Source: Paratinospora sagittata
Lineage: Eukaryota > Streptophyta > Magnoliopsida > Ranunculales > Menispermaceae
Assembly: GCA_035771175.1 (NCBI GenBank)
Contig: CM069599.1
Location: 34,257,562 to 34,321,561, forward strand
Direction of reading: 5' to 3'
Length of the DNA: 64,000 nucleotides
The translations under genes were made by a program, and so were the position numbers. The notes under the pieces are model-generated. The model was not told where the DNA came from. It did no database searches and saw only the letters and a program-made list of their open reading frames with translations. Below, piece by piece: positions 43,506 through 56,000 of the stretch. Position 1 is the stretch's first letter. Each line of letters opens with the position of its first letter.

Positions 43506-46253
43506 ATGGAGAAGGAAGAGGCAGACGCAGAAGTAGAAGGAGTGGGCAACCTTCCAAGAGGGAGCTCACGGCATATAAATAAGAGATCTCTCAGAAACAA
43601 AGCTCTCACCATTAGCTTTAACGAGAAAGATCTGAGGTACGTACTACGCCTTTCATAAGTTTATCTCAAAACAAAACCCTAATAGACTCGTGCAGAACGG
43701 AGTAATTTATTTCATACATACATACATACATACATACTCGTTTATTTGCTTGAATCAATATGTTTAAACTTGATTACGGGCTGCGTTGATTCGATGAAGC
43801 TACGTTGGTTTTGATCAATGCGGTTGTTGTTCGGTTGCTATGAATTTGGAAAAAAGAAAAAAATTGTGGTTTATGAAGTTATGGTGGCTTTGATAGGGAT
43901 TATGTGACTGGATTTCACAAGAGGAAGAAGAAGAGGAGAAAGGAGGCACAACAGCAATTAAAGAAGAAGGAACGGTTAAAGCGGATTGAAAAGCGGAAAA
44001 AGGTTTGATCTTCTCTCTGTTATTCTGATTTTTAATTTAAATGTCGACTTAGCCCTGGATAGAGCAGGGATGCGGTTGGAAAAAAGCTTAGTTTAGTTGA
44101 GTTGACGTGGGTGAGAAGATTGTACCAATTATATTTGGTCCTTGGTAGAGGAAGTAAAGGTAGTAAGGTTGAAAGTGTTTTGAGCTTTTGATATATATGA
44201 ATCAAAAGTGAATCATGTATTCCTTGGAAATTGACATAATTTGGGTTCCTTGGAAAACATGAATCATGCATTCCTTTCAATTCTATCTTTAGTCGCACTA
44301 TTATTACGGCATGTGTTGCCAACTTTTACAGTCTGCTTATTCGATTAGCCTTTTGGAGAACTCAACCCACTTAACTTCTGCTAGATTGTTTGTTTACATG
44401 TGCAAAGCATACGAATTGATGTTGGTGTGTTTTATCCCATGTTGGTTTTACTTTGGCATTCCTACAGTCATACTAATTAGTTCTATGAGTGTGTTTCACA
44501 ATTGCACAACAATTTTGCATCACATGGTGAAACAGTCTCTTAATTATCCTTTAAATGTCCCATGCCTTGGCTTTATGATTCATAACTCCCATTTCTCTCG
44601 TTTTTACTTTTTTGATGGGGGTAGGGTGTGGTTAAAGTGGAATTTGTGTAGATTGTAGAAAAGTGTGTGGACTGTGAATTCTGTACATCTATGAGGAGTA
44701 CAATGCAATGGTAATACTGAATAGCACATAAAAAAGAGATATTTCAATTGAGGTTTGTGACTTTGTGGTGGTCAAGCCTTCACGCTGTGATGAGTGCTCT
44801 ATTGATTGGATTTGCTTTGTGTTCTTGAATTCTTTTTTTCTTGGTTCTTTCTAAGCTGTGATGCCGTTTTTTTTTTCATTTAAAAATAAAAATAAAAATT
44901 GGTAGGTAGGTATGGTATGTAGTTGGTAGTGGTACCCCTACCCCTTAAGCTTTGGATATTAGCTTGTTGTATACATCCTTGAAAAGATCAGTTCATTATT
45001 CTCCCAATGCAACTATTTGCTAATTGGAATGCATACAGGCCTGCTTCATCATCCTGTAATTAATATGTTTAATTTGTTGCATTTGTGATATTGATAGAAA
45101 AAATGGATACCTTTTTTTTATTTTTTTATTTTTTTTTGACAACTAAGTGGTATTTGGGTTTCACCCGACTAATCTACTTAGGCCCCTGGTTGCTCGAGCG
45201 GGAGGCACCCCAGGGGCCAACGCGGGAATCGAACTCGGGATCCCATGCTTTTGCCGAAAGCCCCGAGCCATTAGCCCAACCACCCGTTGGTTAGAAAAAT
45301 GGATACCTTAAAAGAGGTATTAGTATCAACTATTAAGAAGCATCATCCTTGGCCCTCTTTCTTTTCCCTCTTTCTTTTCACATCATTCTCTTTATTCTAT
45401 CCATGACTCCCTGCTTTTGTATTATTAGCACAGAGGAAGGAGGAGAGGATTTTTGTTCAGTATGGTGGAGCCACACCAGCTAATAATTCAGCGGATCATG
45501 ACAATAGCGGTGAAATTGAACAGGATGAAGAAACTCAGCTGGCTGCTCCTGTTTCTGGTATTTTTAAGAAACTCAGGCTCTGATAGAATTTTGTTAAACA
45601 ATATCGTATTAGGTAAATGGACTTTGTCAGTTCATCTACTTTCTGTTTCGATTGGCCAGAGGGGGGGTGTTAGTGGGATCAATAAAATGATCATAGCCAA
45701 CCATTTCTTATCCCTGCCAAGGAAATCTCTTTTGCTCAAAACCAACCATAAAATGATCATAAAAGAATATGATAACCATATTAAGAAGCATAGCACTCAG
45801 TATGCTGTAATAGCTCAGTGCTTCTCCAAGGATGGAGTTGTACAACTTCTTGTCCATCCTTTGGTAAACTATACTGGGATTAAGCTGTTGGTATCTGTAA
45901 TTTCCTTCAGTTACTATTTTAGTAGTGGTAATTTTGTTTCTTTTCCTTGTTATTTGACTTGTTCATAAACTCTTTTCTTGTTTGATTGTGAATTTTCTTC
46001 TGCTGAAGGAACAAAGATGTATGACAATGAAGGTATGACTATCACAGTGACCACAAGTGAGATATCCCGAGAAGAAACAGAGGCCTTAAAGGAGAAAACT
46101 CTTTCAGTTCCTAAATGGAGTGGTGAATCTAAAAGGAACAATATACCTTTGACTGCAAAGCCATGCAAGCGCGTTGCGAAAAATAGATCATTGCCAAAGC
46201 TGATAAAGAAAAGAGACAAAAAGAAAGGCAAGAAAAACAGGAATATGCAGTAA
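43506..46253 (+). CDS. RRP17: Ribosomal RNA-processing protein 17 (Nop25/RRP17 family)
   Basis: Nucleolar protein family needed for 60S pre-rRNA 5' end processing in yeast; nucleolar rRNA-maturation function in plants is inferred. Exons are 43506-43636, 43897-44002, 45434-45557 and 46009-46253, with GT-AG borders and matching phases, giving 201 aa, in the normal range. Family features are the conserved N-terminal segment ALTISFNEKDLRDYVTGFHK, directly followed by a Lys/Arg-rich coiled coil (KRKKKRRKEAQQQLKKKERL, continuing to about residue 83), and the block TKMYDNEGMTITVTTSEIS near residues 123-140. The C-terminus is a basic tail (KKRDKKKGKKNR) that fits nucleolar targeting. The first ATG after the site II promoter is used. 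A telobox lies in intron 1 and a SINE in intron 2. Confidence 0.9.
43674..43682 (+). promoter_or_regulatory. Telobox (AAACCCTAA) in RRP17 intron 1
   Basis: AAACCCTAA lies 38 bp into intron 1, downstream of the four site II elements. Telobox plus site II is the typical pair of plant translation and ribosome-biogenesis genes. Confidence 0.5.
45099..45309 (-). mobile_element. Full-length tRNA-derived SINE with 15-bp target duplication
   Basis: The 15-mer aaaaatggatacctt is present at 45099-45113 and 45295-45309. Between them, on the minus strand, is a SINE: its 5' end starts near 45294, with A box TTGGGCTAATGG (about 45268-45279) and B box CGAGTTCGATTCCCGC (about 45223-45238), and its 3' end is an A-rich tail (T-rich at 45113-45138 on the plus strand). 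Length is about 180 bp. It sits in RRP17 intron 2 in antisense orientation. The intact target duplication suggests a relatively young insertion. Confidence 0.82.
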
Positions 46254-47042
46254 TATCAGTCCTAAATGGAAATTATTGGATGGATAGTTATCAAAAAAAA
46301 GAAAAAAGAAAAAAAGAAAACGAAAAAGAAATGAAATTTTGGTTGTTTGTATTGAGTAGCGAACTGCTAATCTCTAGCAAATGAATGAAGTTTTGGCATT
46401 ATACCATAAACTTAGCAGAGAAATGCAGCAGCAGAATGTGTTGCCTGATTTTCTATGATTAAATGATGGTCATGGAATGATGGTATTGATTATACAGGAT
46501 TAGATAAGAAGCACAAAGTTTTATTTTGATTATTTAAATGTTGTGAAATGATAGACTCCAGTGATAAACTTAGCTGGTCTACTCTTGCGCCCGAGTACCT
46601 CAGATCTTCCTCTAGCAACACGTAATAAAGAGCTTTTAGAATGATCCTAGGGACTCGAGTGTCCTCTTGGAGTCTCCCTAGCACTTGTTTACTTTTCTGT
46701 TAAAGTTTCCATGCAAGTGGAGATTCTAAGAGATCTCTGGGCATATGATGGGAAATCAGATTTGATGCTCAGACATTGAAATCTTTAAATGATAGCCATC
46801 ACAAGAAGCCACAAATGCAAATACAACCTTTGAATTTACTTATTAAAACTGTCAAAAAGGTTTGATCATTCTGAAGATACCTTATCTAGGCTCACTGGTG
46901 AAAAGAACAAGAATAGGGGAACAATAGCAAGATGAGATTCGTCACTAGCTTTTTTAATTTATACAATTTTGGAAGTTCAAATGCCAAAACAGTAGGAATA
47001 AGCTGGTTTCAACCATTCCAAAGTTCTCAGGTGATAGATCTT
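46254..47042. other. Convergent 3' spacer of RRP17 and FGGY kinase
   Basis: These 790 bp hold both 3' UTRs and poly(A) regions. An A-rich stretch with AAGAAAAAAG motifs follows the RRP17 stop (46292-46335). Nothing else is recognisable. Confidence 0.5.
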
Positions 47043-50000
47043 TTATGCCAATGCTTCTCTCATTCTTGCCCGATGAGAAAGTTGCTGCACGTAAAGCTCC
47101 CGAAAAACATGATATTTTGCATCATGGAATTTTTTCACCTTTGGATCCTTAGATGGATGAATAACCTGCCCAAAATAGGATATAAATTGCAATATACAAA
47201 TTTTCATCCAAGGTAATTCAGTTAAAGCAATTCCATAACTCAAAGATACTGTATATAGAACCTAGGTGCTCAGGTTCTCAACAATAAACATCATGATAAA
47301 GGGAAGTACTCTTAAAGTTGCATTGTATCAAAGACTAGAAAAGCAGAAGGAATCTTCTGTATTAAAAGGCGAGCCTTAATGTTTTCGTAAATACTGCTCT
47401 AAAGTTCTAAGTAATGAATTCTCAGTATAAGTAAACCAAATTCATTTGCTTCGTTTATGAATTTTATCTTAACAAAGTAGAACTCTTAAACAAAAAGTAT
47501 GATACTGATGCATTCCAACATGATTCAACTATTACTTACATTAGTTGCATAAATCAGCTTCTGCTGTCAAGAGACAACAAAAGAACATAAAGCAAGAGTC
47601 TTCTCATAGCGAAAGAAGAAAATCTTATACAAGTGAGATTTTAGAGTGAACATTGTATTTAGAAGTAGTTAAGATAAATATTAAAAGAAAAAACTCAAAT
47701 GTTCACCGACTAATTTGTATTTGAAAGTATGACTCCAAGAAATCCACAGAAAACAAAACCAATCAAAACCAGAGGCCACAGTCGAAATATTGTATATAAC
47801 AAACACGTGTTCAAACCAATGGCACATGAGGCCTCAAGGAGTTTCAAAGAATTTAACTATCCAGGTAAAAAGCTGTCTGCCCCATTAAAAGAAAGGTTTT
47901 GCGTAGCTGAGCATACCTGGCCAGCTGCATTTAGGGCCTTCATGGCATCATGGACACTAGAATACTTTTTAGCAGCGACAGCACCAAGGATGGCAGCACC
48001 CAACAGTACAGACTCACTTTCTTTAGGAAGGATTATAGCGCAACCTGTTGCATTGTTTGGATCACTAGCATTAGGTCAATAATACAATAAAAAATGATGA
48101 GCAACAGGAAGAGAAAGAGAGAGAGACCAATAATATCCGCATGCTGCTGAATGTATAAAGGGTTCTTGGCGAGTCCACCACATGCAAGAAGTGTGTCAAT
48201 CTGTAGATGAAGATAGAACAAGTAAAACCAGTTTGAGACAAGATTCCAATCCTTGAAATTTGCAAGAAAACAAGTACACTTTTAGCATCATATTAACTCG
48301 GTAAAATACTTGCAAGTCATGACAGCAAAATCACCGTACAAAGCTCTAAACATTTTTACCAAAATTGGCTCCATATGAACAATATTCATGCATAGACCAA
48401 GTCCTAATCAAATCATGTATGCCGATAGTCATTAATAGTCATAACAAATGGCTAGAAATGCTACTATTTTGTTATGCACTATTTGTAAGCTCATTGATCA
48501 CATATATAGATCTAGATGTATGAGTATATATGTTAACATGTATATCACAATCTCCTATCCAATATTTACAAAATATTAAGGATGGGGATTGTTAACCTGT
48601 AGACCTCTAGAACAGAATGGTATTTTGCTCTGAAAAGGAACAGATCAAGAACAGCAAATATATGAAATATGTGTACAAGCACAAAGTTGCGTGGTCGCAG
48701 GAAGCACGTATAAATGAAAATGTTAGTCCTTGATAGGTTAACCATACTTGTTTTTTATCTCTACTTGTAAGTCTTGGACATTGATATAATTCTGAGCTAA
48801 ATAACAAACACTCCTACACATACCCCCGATAAAGATGATGAAAGGCTAGAAATTGGAGTCAAACAAATAGTTCCTGCTAGTCAATATGATACTACTGAAA
48901 CACTGGCACAACAAGAAACCATAATCATACAGGAATTTCCATCCTAAATATTTATAAGTCTCAATGTAAACCAGAAACCAAAATAGCAGAAGCTAAGAAG
49001 TTGGTCAACAAGTTTCAACTCAGTAGCATTCTTCTTGAGCGAAATGGCAAATTGTGATGAAAAATTCTACAAAAATTTCAAAAATGTATTCTGCTCACTT
49101 TGTGACCATGGGAATTGCAGTGCTCCACAATGTGTCGTGTCCCATATGCAATAGCCTGAACTGTAGCAAGGTATAGAAGAGCCAGTTGTTTCTCACCTGT
49201 ATCAAGGGTTAAACCACAGACCATACCCTTTGCTTTTGGGTCAGCAATGGGAGACCTAGGCCAACAAAATGTGGACAGAACATATTTAAATTCAAACTTT
49301 ATTAAATCTCTCAAAATCATGATAGCTAATAATTATGGACTTGTACCGGTTCCCATGGAAGTCAGGAAGAACATGTAAATCTTCCGTCAAGGCAGCAAGA
49401 AAAGGAGCATTCAACTCATGCATTGTTGACTCCAATATTTTGTTCAGAAGTTCAAACAGCGAAATACCTGAAACATTTTGAAATGAAAAGAACAAGCAGA
49501 TCCTTAGATAGGATAAACAGTATGAAGAAAATTATTTCTGAATAAAATAGCTTGTCAAAAGGAAGAACGAGAAAAAAAACTCACTTTGAGAAGCAGCATG
49601 ATTTGCCAAATGAGGTGCAGCAACATGGTTATTAATGATATAGTCCAATAAAGCACCAGTTGCACTTTGCCCACCTTCTGTAAGCCAGTACTCAGGTACC
49701 ATTGCTGAACATGCATAAAAGTGGTAATAACAGATTAACAGGTAAGAATTGGTTGCTGAAGTGAGAAAGCAAGAATAAGGAACTCCATAGTGGAGAGTAT
49801 TTCATAGAGGCCAATTATTATGCATTCGTTGGAGGTCAAATGGTTCAAGTGATAGACTATGTCGTGGATTTCAATTGTCCTAAAATCATATTAATTCACT
49901 GTAACTACACCTACTCAAAAAGAAAGAACAGCAAAGAAAATAGCTAGTCTAAAAGTAATAGGCCACCAGATCCTAAAGAACTCACTATTATCAGATGGTC

Positions 50001-53000
50001 AGGTTTGCACAACTTTGCATAATCAGCCATTACGCAGTTTTCCAGCTGTTCGCTGATTCATGAATGAGCCTTGCACAAGGCATACTGCTAGAAAGCAAAG
50101 ACCTGATACAATTTGAAAAGAACTCAAGAAGACAGTACCAAGCAAGGATTAAGAATTTTCAGACATACCAGACCAGAATGGCCCCCAGACCCCAGGAATG
50201 AACACTTTGCTCTGAGATACAGTCATATGGCAGGTTGATGTTCCGCAGACTAACACCATACGATGGCATATAGCTTCTTTATCATCCTCTGTAAAACAAA
50301 TGATTTCATCAAGGATAATGATTTTCAAGTTAATGGATGAAAGATGTGTGAAGTAAAACCTCTCTCATTGGAATCTGATTCAGGCACACTTTCCATCACC
50401 CCTACACCACCAGCATGTGCATCAATCATCGAAGTTCCAACAGGGGTCCCTGCTACCAAACCCAGCTCCTGAAAATTTAAGGTCCCCATCGAGAAAGAGG
50501 GAGAGAGTATAAATTCAAAGCTGATAATCTCAGTATAAAGTTGGTGCTGACATTTTCAAGCACAGGCTGTCAACCTCAGAAGTCCACATGGTGGTGCTCT
50601 TTTTTCTTTTTTTTTTCTATATAACAATCACTTAAGAATGAGCCTTAGAAATCAAAGCAAAGTCTTCTTAGAGTTCTTGCCTTGGCAGCAGCAGGAGTAA
50701 GCCCAGAACCTAATGCATGGCCGGGAAATGCAACACTTCTTCCTGTTGGAATTGTTTAGTGAAGTCATCAACTGCAGCAATTAACAGTATTGCATATAGG
50801 TAAAAAGAAGAAGTGTGAATAAAGGAAACCAAAAAGACAATGATTACAAGTAGACAGATGAGGAATGTCACCCTCTTCTTGGCACAGATGTTATACAAAA
50901 TCAAGAATAAATAAAATCTTTGGAAAACATATTGCAAAAAATACAGGGATGAGTACAAATTTGGAGAACTCTCCCAAGCATTCTTTTTTTTATTCTTTAG
51001 TTTGAGGATTTCCCACAAGATGTGTGCACACCTCTCTATCCTCATCCACCGAAAACTCTATGGAGGAGTGGTCTCCTTAAGATGTGTGTGTGATCAACTC
51101 CTTATCATCTCAATGCAGTGACAGCAAGCACAAATCACCTCAATATGTCATCATATTATCTTGCATTTACAAGCATTGTGATTGCTCTTGTTTAAACACA
51201 AACCTGACCATCCAAATTGACAAGTGAATTAGACGTGTTGATACTACATTTTTATGGTCAGGTCAATTTTGGGTAAAAATAGGACACCTGCCAATGTTGA
51301 GTTGGTTTGAAATTAGGTTCTAAACCTACTTGGCCCAACCCATGCACACCCCTTATATTGCATATTTCCAAGTGAACAAGCAAATGGTAACAGCTATTGG
51401 TCTGTATTACTCATCCCTTAAAGTATTTGTGAGGATTTTCTCAAGAGTCAAGACATTTGAGTAGGGAGACATCTAGGAGACCAGTTTGACCTCTGAATGA
51501 AACAATCCAGCATCATTTACGAAAGGAAGCGCAAAAATATCCATAACAAGGACTATTTGGGTTCTTAAAATCACTAAAAAAATGCTCTACGCAAGCCAAA
51601 AGCCATAATGTTTCCATTTTTTTGTTTTTGTTTATCTCCTTTGTTTACAAAGAGTCTAAGCCACAAAAGATGATGACAATCAGCAGTTCTCCTGTTACCC
51701 ATTTCTGGATTATATTTACCAAGCCATCCATAAATTTAAAGATCATTTGATCCTTCTATGTTTCAGTTCTATTTCATTACCTCATAAATAAATAAATAAA
51801 TAAATAAACCCTAGCAAGTTAAAGATCGTTTGATCCTTTTATGTTTCAGTCATATTCATTAGCTACACAAATAAGTAAATAACAACTAGTTGCATTAAAT
51901 AACCTACCAATTTTAGCATGGTGTCCATCTATGAGGTCACCCAACCCAATCTCCTCCCAGAAGACATCATCCCATCCACAAGCCTCCATATCTCGGGAAT
52001 CCTTTTCTCTGTTCTGCTGCATGTGAGCATGACCAAGATATGTCCATTTGCAGACGGTGGTGCAGAGACTTCGAGTATCGTCTCCTGTTGCTCTAGAAAA
52101 ATGCAACTAAGTCAGAATAAATTGCCAGAATTTGAAATAAGAAGATATGTACAATAAGGAATTGCCACAATTTGCAAAATGGGCTCATATGGAAATGCAA
52201 GTCTTCAGAGAATAACTGACACCATCAGAAACTAGCCAGAAACAAATACCTGTACGACAACCAATCACTCAAATCCATCCACCTAAATGCCATGGACCAA
52301 GACTCAGGCAAATTCTCTTTCACCCATAAAAGCTGCAAAAGTTAAGACCTACATCAACCATAGTTTTTATGCCTTTCACTAAAAGGAAACAAATTGTACC
52401 TTGCTGTCACTCTTGTACAACTATCACTCAGATTTTGCTTAAATATGAGAACCAATTTCAGATAAAAATTTCACTTGACTTTTCCTTAACATTTATTACA
52501 CACATCAACAAGTTTAGACAGATGCTTTATTATATTACAAATAACAACGTCTTCAATCACAGGCTAAATATTTAATTATATTACAAATAACAATGTCTTT
52601 AGTAATTGTCTGTTCTTATGTTATTTTAGGTCTTTCTCATCTTTTATCATTGCCGTTAATAATTCTTAATATATCAACCTCCCTAAATAGCACATCTAAT
52701 GATCTTTGTTTTATTTGTCTAAACCATCTTAATCGATTCTTTTCTAATTTTATCTCCACTTGAAACGACTCCTATAATTTCTCGAATGTGTTTTTTTTTC
52801 TAATTTTGTCTATTAATGTTTTACCGCATGTTTTTCTTGAAATTTGTATTTATTTCTCCTTCCTAATGAGTAATGACTAATGTAGCTTAAATACATAAGG
52901 GCCTCACCCCTTGGTATCTCTTGACTTTCAATCTTCACTCTCTCCCTCTGTATGGAATGTGTACAGTAATATAAACTCCTCTCATTTATGATTATGAATA

Positions 53001-56000
53001 AGTTTTTAAATAAAAAGTACAACTACAATCAATGTGCAAATTGTTGTATTGAGCATTGACTTAAGAAAAAATACTAAGATGTCTTTTTTTTTCCTGGAGA
53101 GGGGGAAGGTGGAGACTGATGCTTTATTATCTTTCCTCTATTGAACTTGGACAAGTGCATGGTAATAAAATTCTGGAATTCCCTTGGGTAAATTCAAACC
53201 TTAGGATCTTATTACCGGACGTCACCTTTCCTCTTATCTTCCCTGGCTTATTCAACGGGAGCTAAAGCTTGAATCAGTAAATGCCTCCCATATCTCCCCG
53301 TTCTCACTTTTCCTCTTACCTCGCTATTTGGTTTCAAAGGTATTGGTCCCCTTGAGGGCTCCTTCGCTCAAGAGAACCAAAAATATTTGTGCCAAAATAA
53401 CAGATGCGAAGAAGAAAAAAAGCCCTTGGACGCGTGAGGGATCTTGAAGCACTATTTCTGCAAGAGTATTTCTATCGATCGGTCACGTCATATAGGCCTA
53501 AGTCGGACATCCAATTGCTTTGATTTGAATTAGTCGGGGGATACCTTATATATATCAAAATGATGCACAATCAAACCTACTTCTCAAAACCATTGAAGTT
53601 AAGTAAAAAATAGAAATAATTTGCAAAACAAAAAAAAGGTGTTCTAAAAAATTCTTCCAAAATGTAAATATTCAACATAAATGTGATTTTAATTAGTTAG
53701 TGTTGATGGAAAATATTGTATAGAAGTAACCTTAATCTCATGTAAGATTAATAGAAACTAAGGAGTAACTAGAGTGCTAACTTGAAAAAGATAATAATAT
53801 GACAGGTATAAACTCTAGCTTTAAACAACTCGTAAATCTCATATATAAGCTAAGAAAGTTAGTTAAGTCGAATATCTCACCATTGAAAAAAAAAGTCATA
53901 ATATAGTTCATTACCCACACACTTCTATTTTTATTCGAGTGTATTCGGGCCTCTTAGAGAAAATAATAAATTCCTAAAGATTTGTGCATACCTCCCTATC
54001 CTCACACAATGAATACTCTTACAGTGTACTCCTACTTGGGGTGGGATTCAAACTCACGAGTCATAACTCCGCACCATAAGACGGGGTTCCTAGCCATTAC
54101 CCACGCAGTATGAGGCATGCATTATCAATATAATATATCTTAATCTAGAGCATTATATTTCATAGTTCCATATGTTTTAAATGTATAATAATGATTGTTT
54201 TCGTATAAAATAATATGGATTTTCTCAATTATCTACGAGGACAACTTTTTATATAGAATCTCCATGATGATTATATTCCCCCTAATTTTAAGTGAGGCGG
54301 GAAGCAGTTGTGTCCTTGGATATGAAATCTGTGTCATATTGTTTGGAAATGTAGATGGAGAATATTGATTCACAATCCCTTAAATGAATGGGAACACTAG
54401 ATACTTTTCATACAAAGTGTAAAGTTAAAAATAATATTGTGAGAGCAAACTTTAAAACTTCCTAAGAAACAATGGAAAAAAAATAAATTAACCAATAGAG
54501 TACCTTTGGAGGTTCCATCTCAGGAGATAGAGACCCGCCACAATACTGCAATACGGGTGAGTTGCTAGAATTGATGCGTTCCGCTTGTTTTACAGCTCTG
54601 TGGTCCATCCACACTATAATATTTCTTCTTGCATCACCACTCCAAGAAACCGTAACAGGAGAACCACCAGCATCCACAGCAACTGCAAAAGAAACAAAGC
54701 TTTCCTAATAATGTGGCCGTAAGTTATCCAAAATGTATGGGCGCAACATGGTTCTTATACAACTTTCAGATGGGTCTGTTGGTATCACAAGGAGATGAAT
54801 CAAGAATGATATATTATGGGACAGACATCCTCCTCATAGAGATAACCTAACAGAAAAACTGGCTAACTTTGCCACTCACGTCCCTATTAAAATTGAACCT
54901 TTCACTATGAACTTTGCACCTGTAGTCAGTGGTTAAAATATAGGATTGTCTAACTAAATATTATCCACCAGCTAATTTCCTGTGGGCAAACAAGTCATCT
55001 AGAAAAGATGTGGACAAAATATTAAAAAGAATTAAATGAAATAGTGAGACATACATGAAGAACAAGAGAGGTTTTCTTTACATGTGGTAGTTAAGGTGTT
55101 TCACCAGTTCATATCCACATCTAGTTTCAGCTCAAAAATAGCCAGGTGCATGCTCCGTTTACCTCCTTTCTAACCAAAACTAAAAATCCTCTTTTCCATA
55201 CATATAAGAAGCATGCTTCTTTTCATTGAGGATTTGGGGGCTATTGGGCTAAAAGATTTTCCAGAAGGTGAGAAGTTGAGAGGAAGGACAGCTGCCTTTT
55301 GGATACCAAAAGTCAAAAGTGTTCACCTACATAAAAGAACACAATCCTGCTATTAAGGTGCACATAATGGGGGATGTTTTATAATTTTCTTTTTTGTTTA
55401 TGCCTCTTTTTCATGGTGTAGGATAGGAGGGGAGGGTGTTTCATGAGAATGAGCAATTAATGGTAGAAGGATTACTAACCCAGGGAACATGTTGCTGCAA
55501 ATCCCAAACTGCTTACTTCTGTACCATCAACATTTGCTAGAGAGCACGCTGCTTTCACTGCTGCACAAATTGCATGCCAGATATCTGTTGAAGATTGCTG
55601 ATTGACAGAAGAGAACAAAACAGTATATGAACTGCGTAATCGATTGTGTCATTCAAAGGACTACTATCTGTCTTTGTGTGTTACTAATTGTATAGTAAGA
55701 TTATGTCACCTCAATGCAGTCACCCTCCTTCCATATCTGTATGTGGCTACTAGATGAACCCAAAAGCTTCCCATTTTCATCAAATAGACCTGCATCAAGC
55801 AGTCATCTTTAAGCAAAAACAGAAGTAGTACACATAACCATTTTGTTGTATGGTTAAATGAATTTCATAGACCAAAAACATGTACAAGGAAAGTAGGTTG
55901 TATACAAATACATGTATATATAGAGAGAGAGGGGTAGATAACAAAAATAGAAAAGGAATTTAAGAAAATCTAGACACCGATTATCAAGTAAACACACTTC

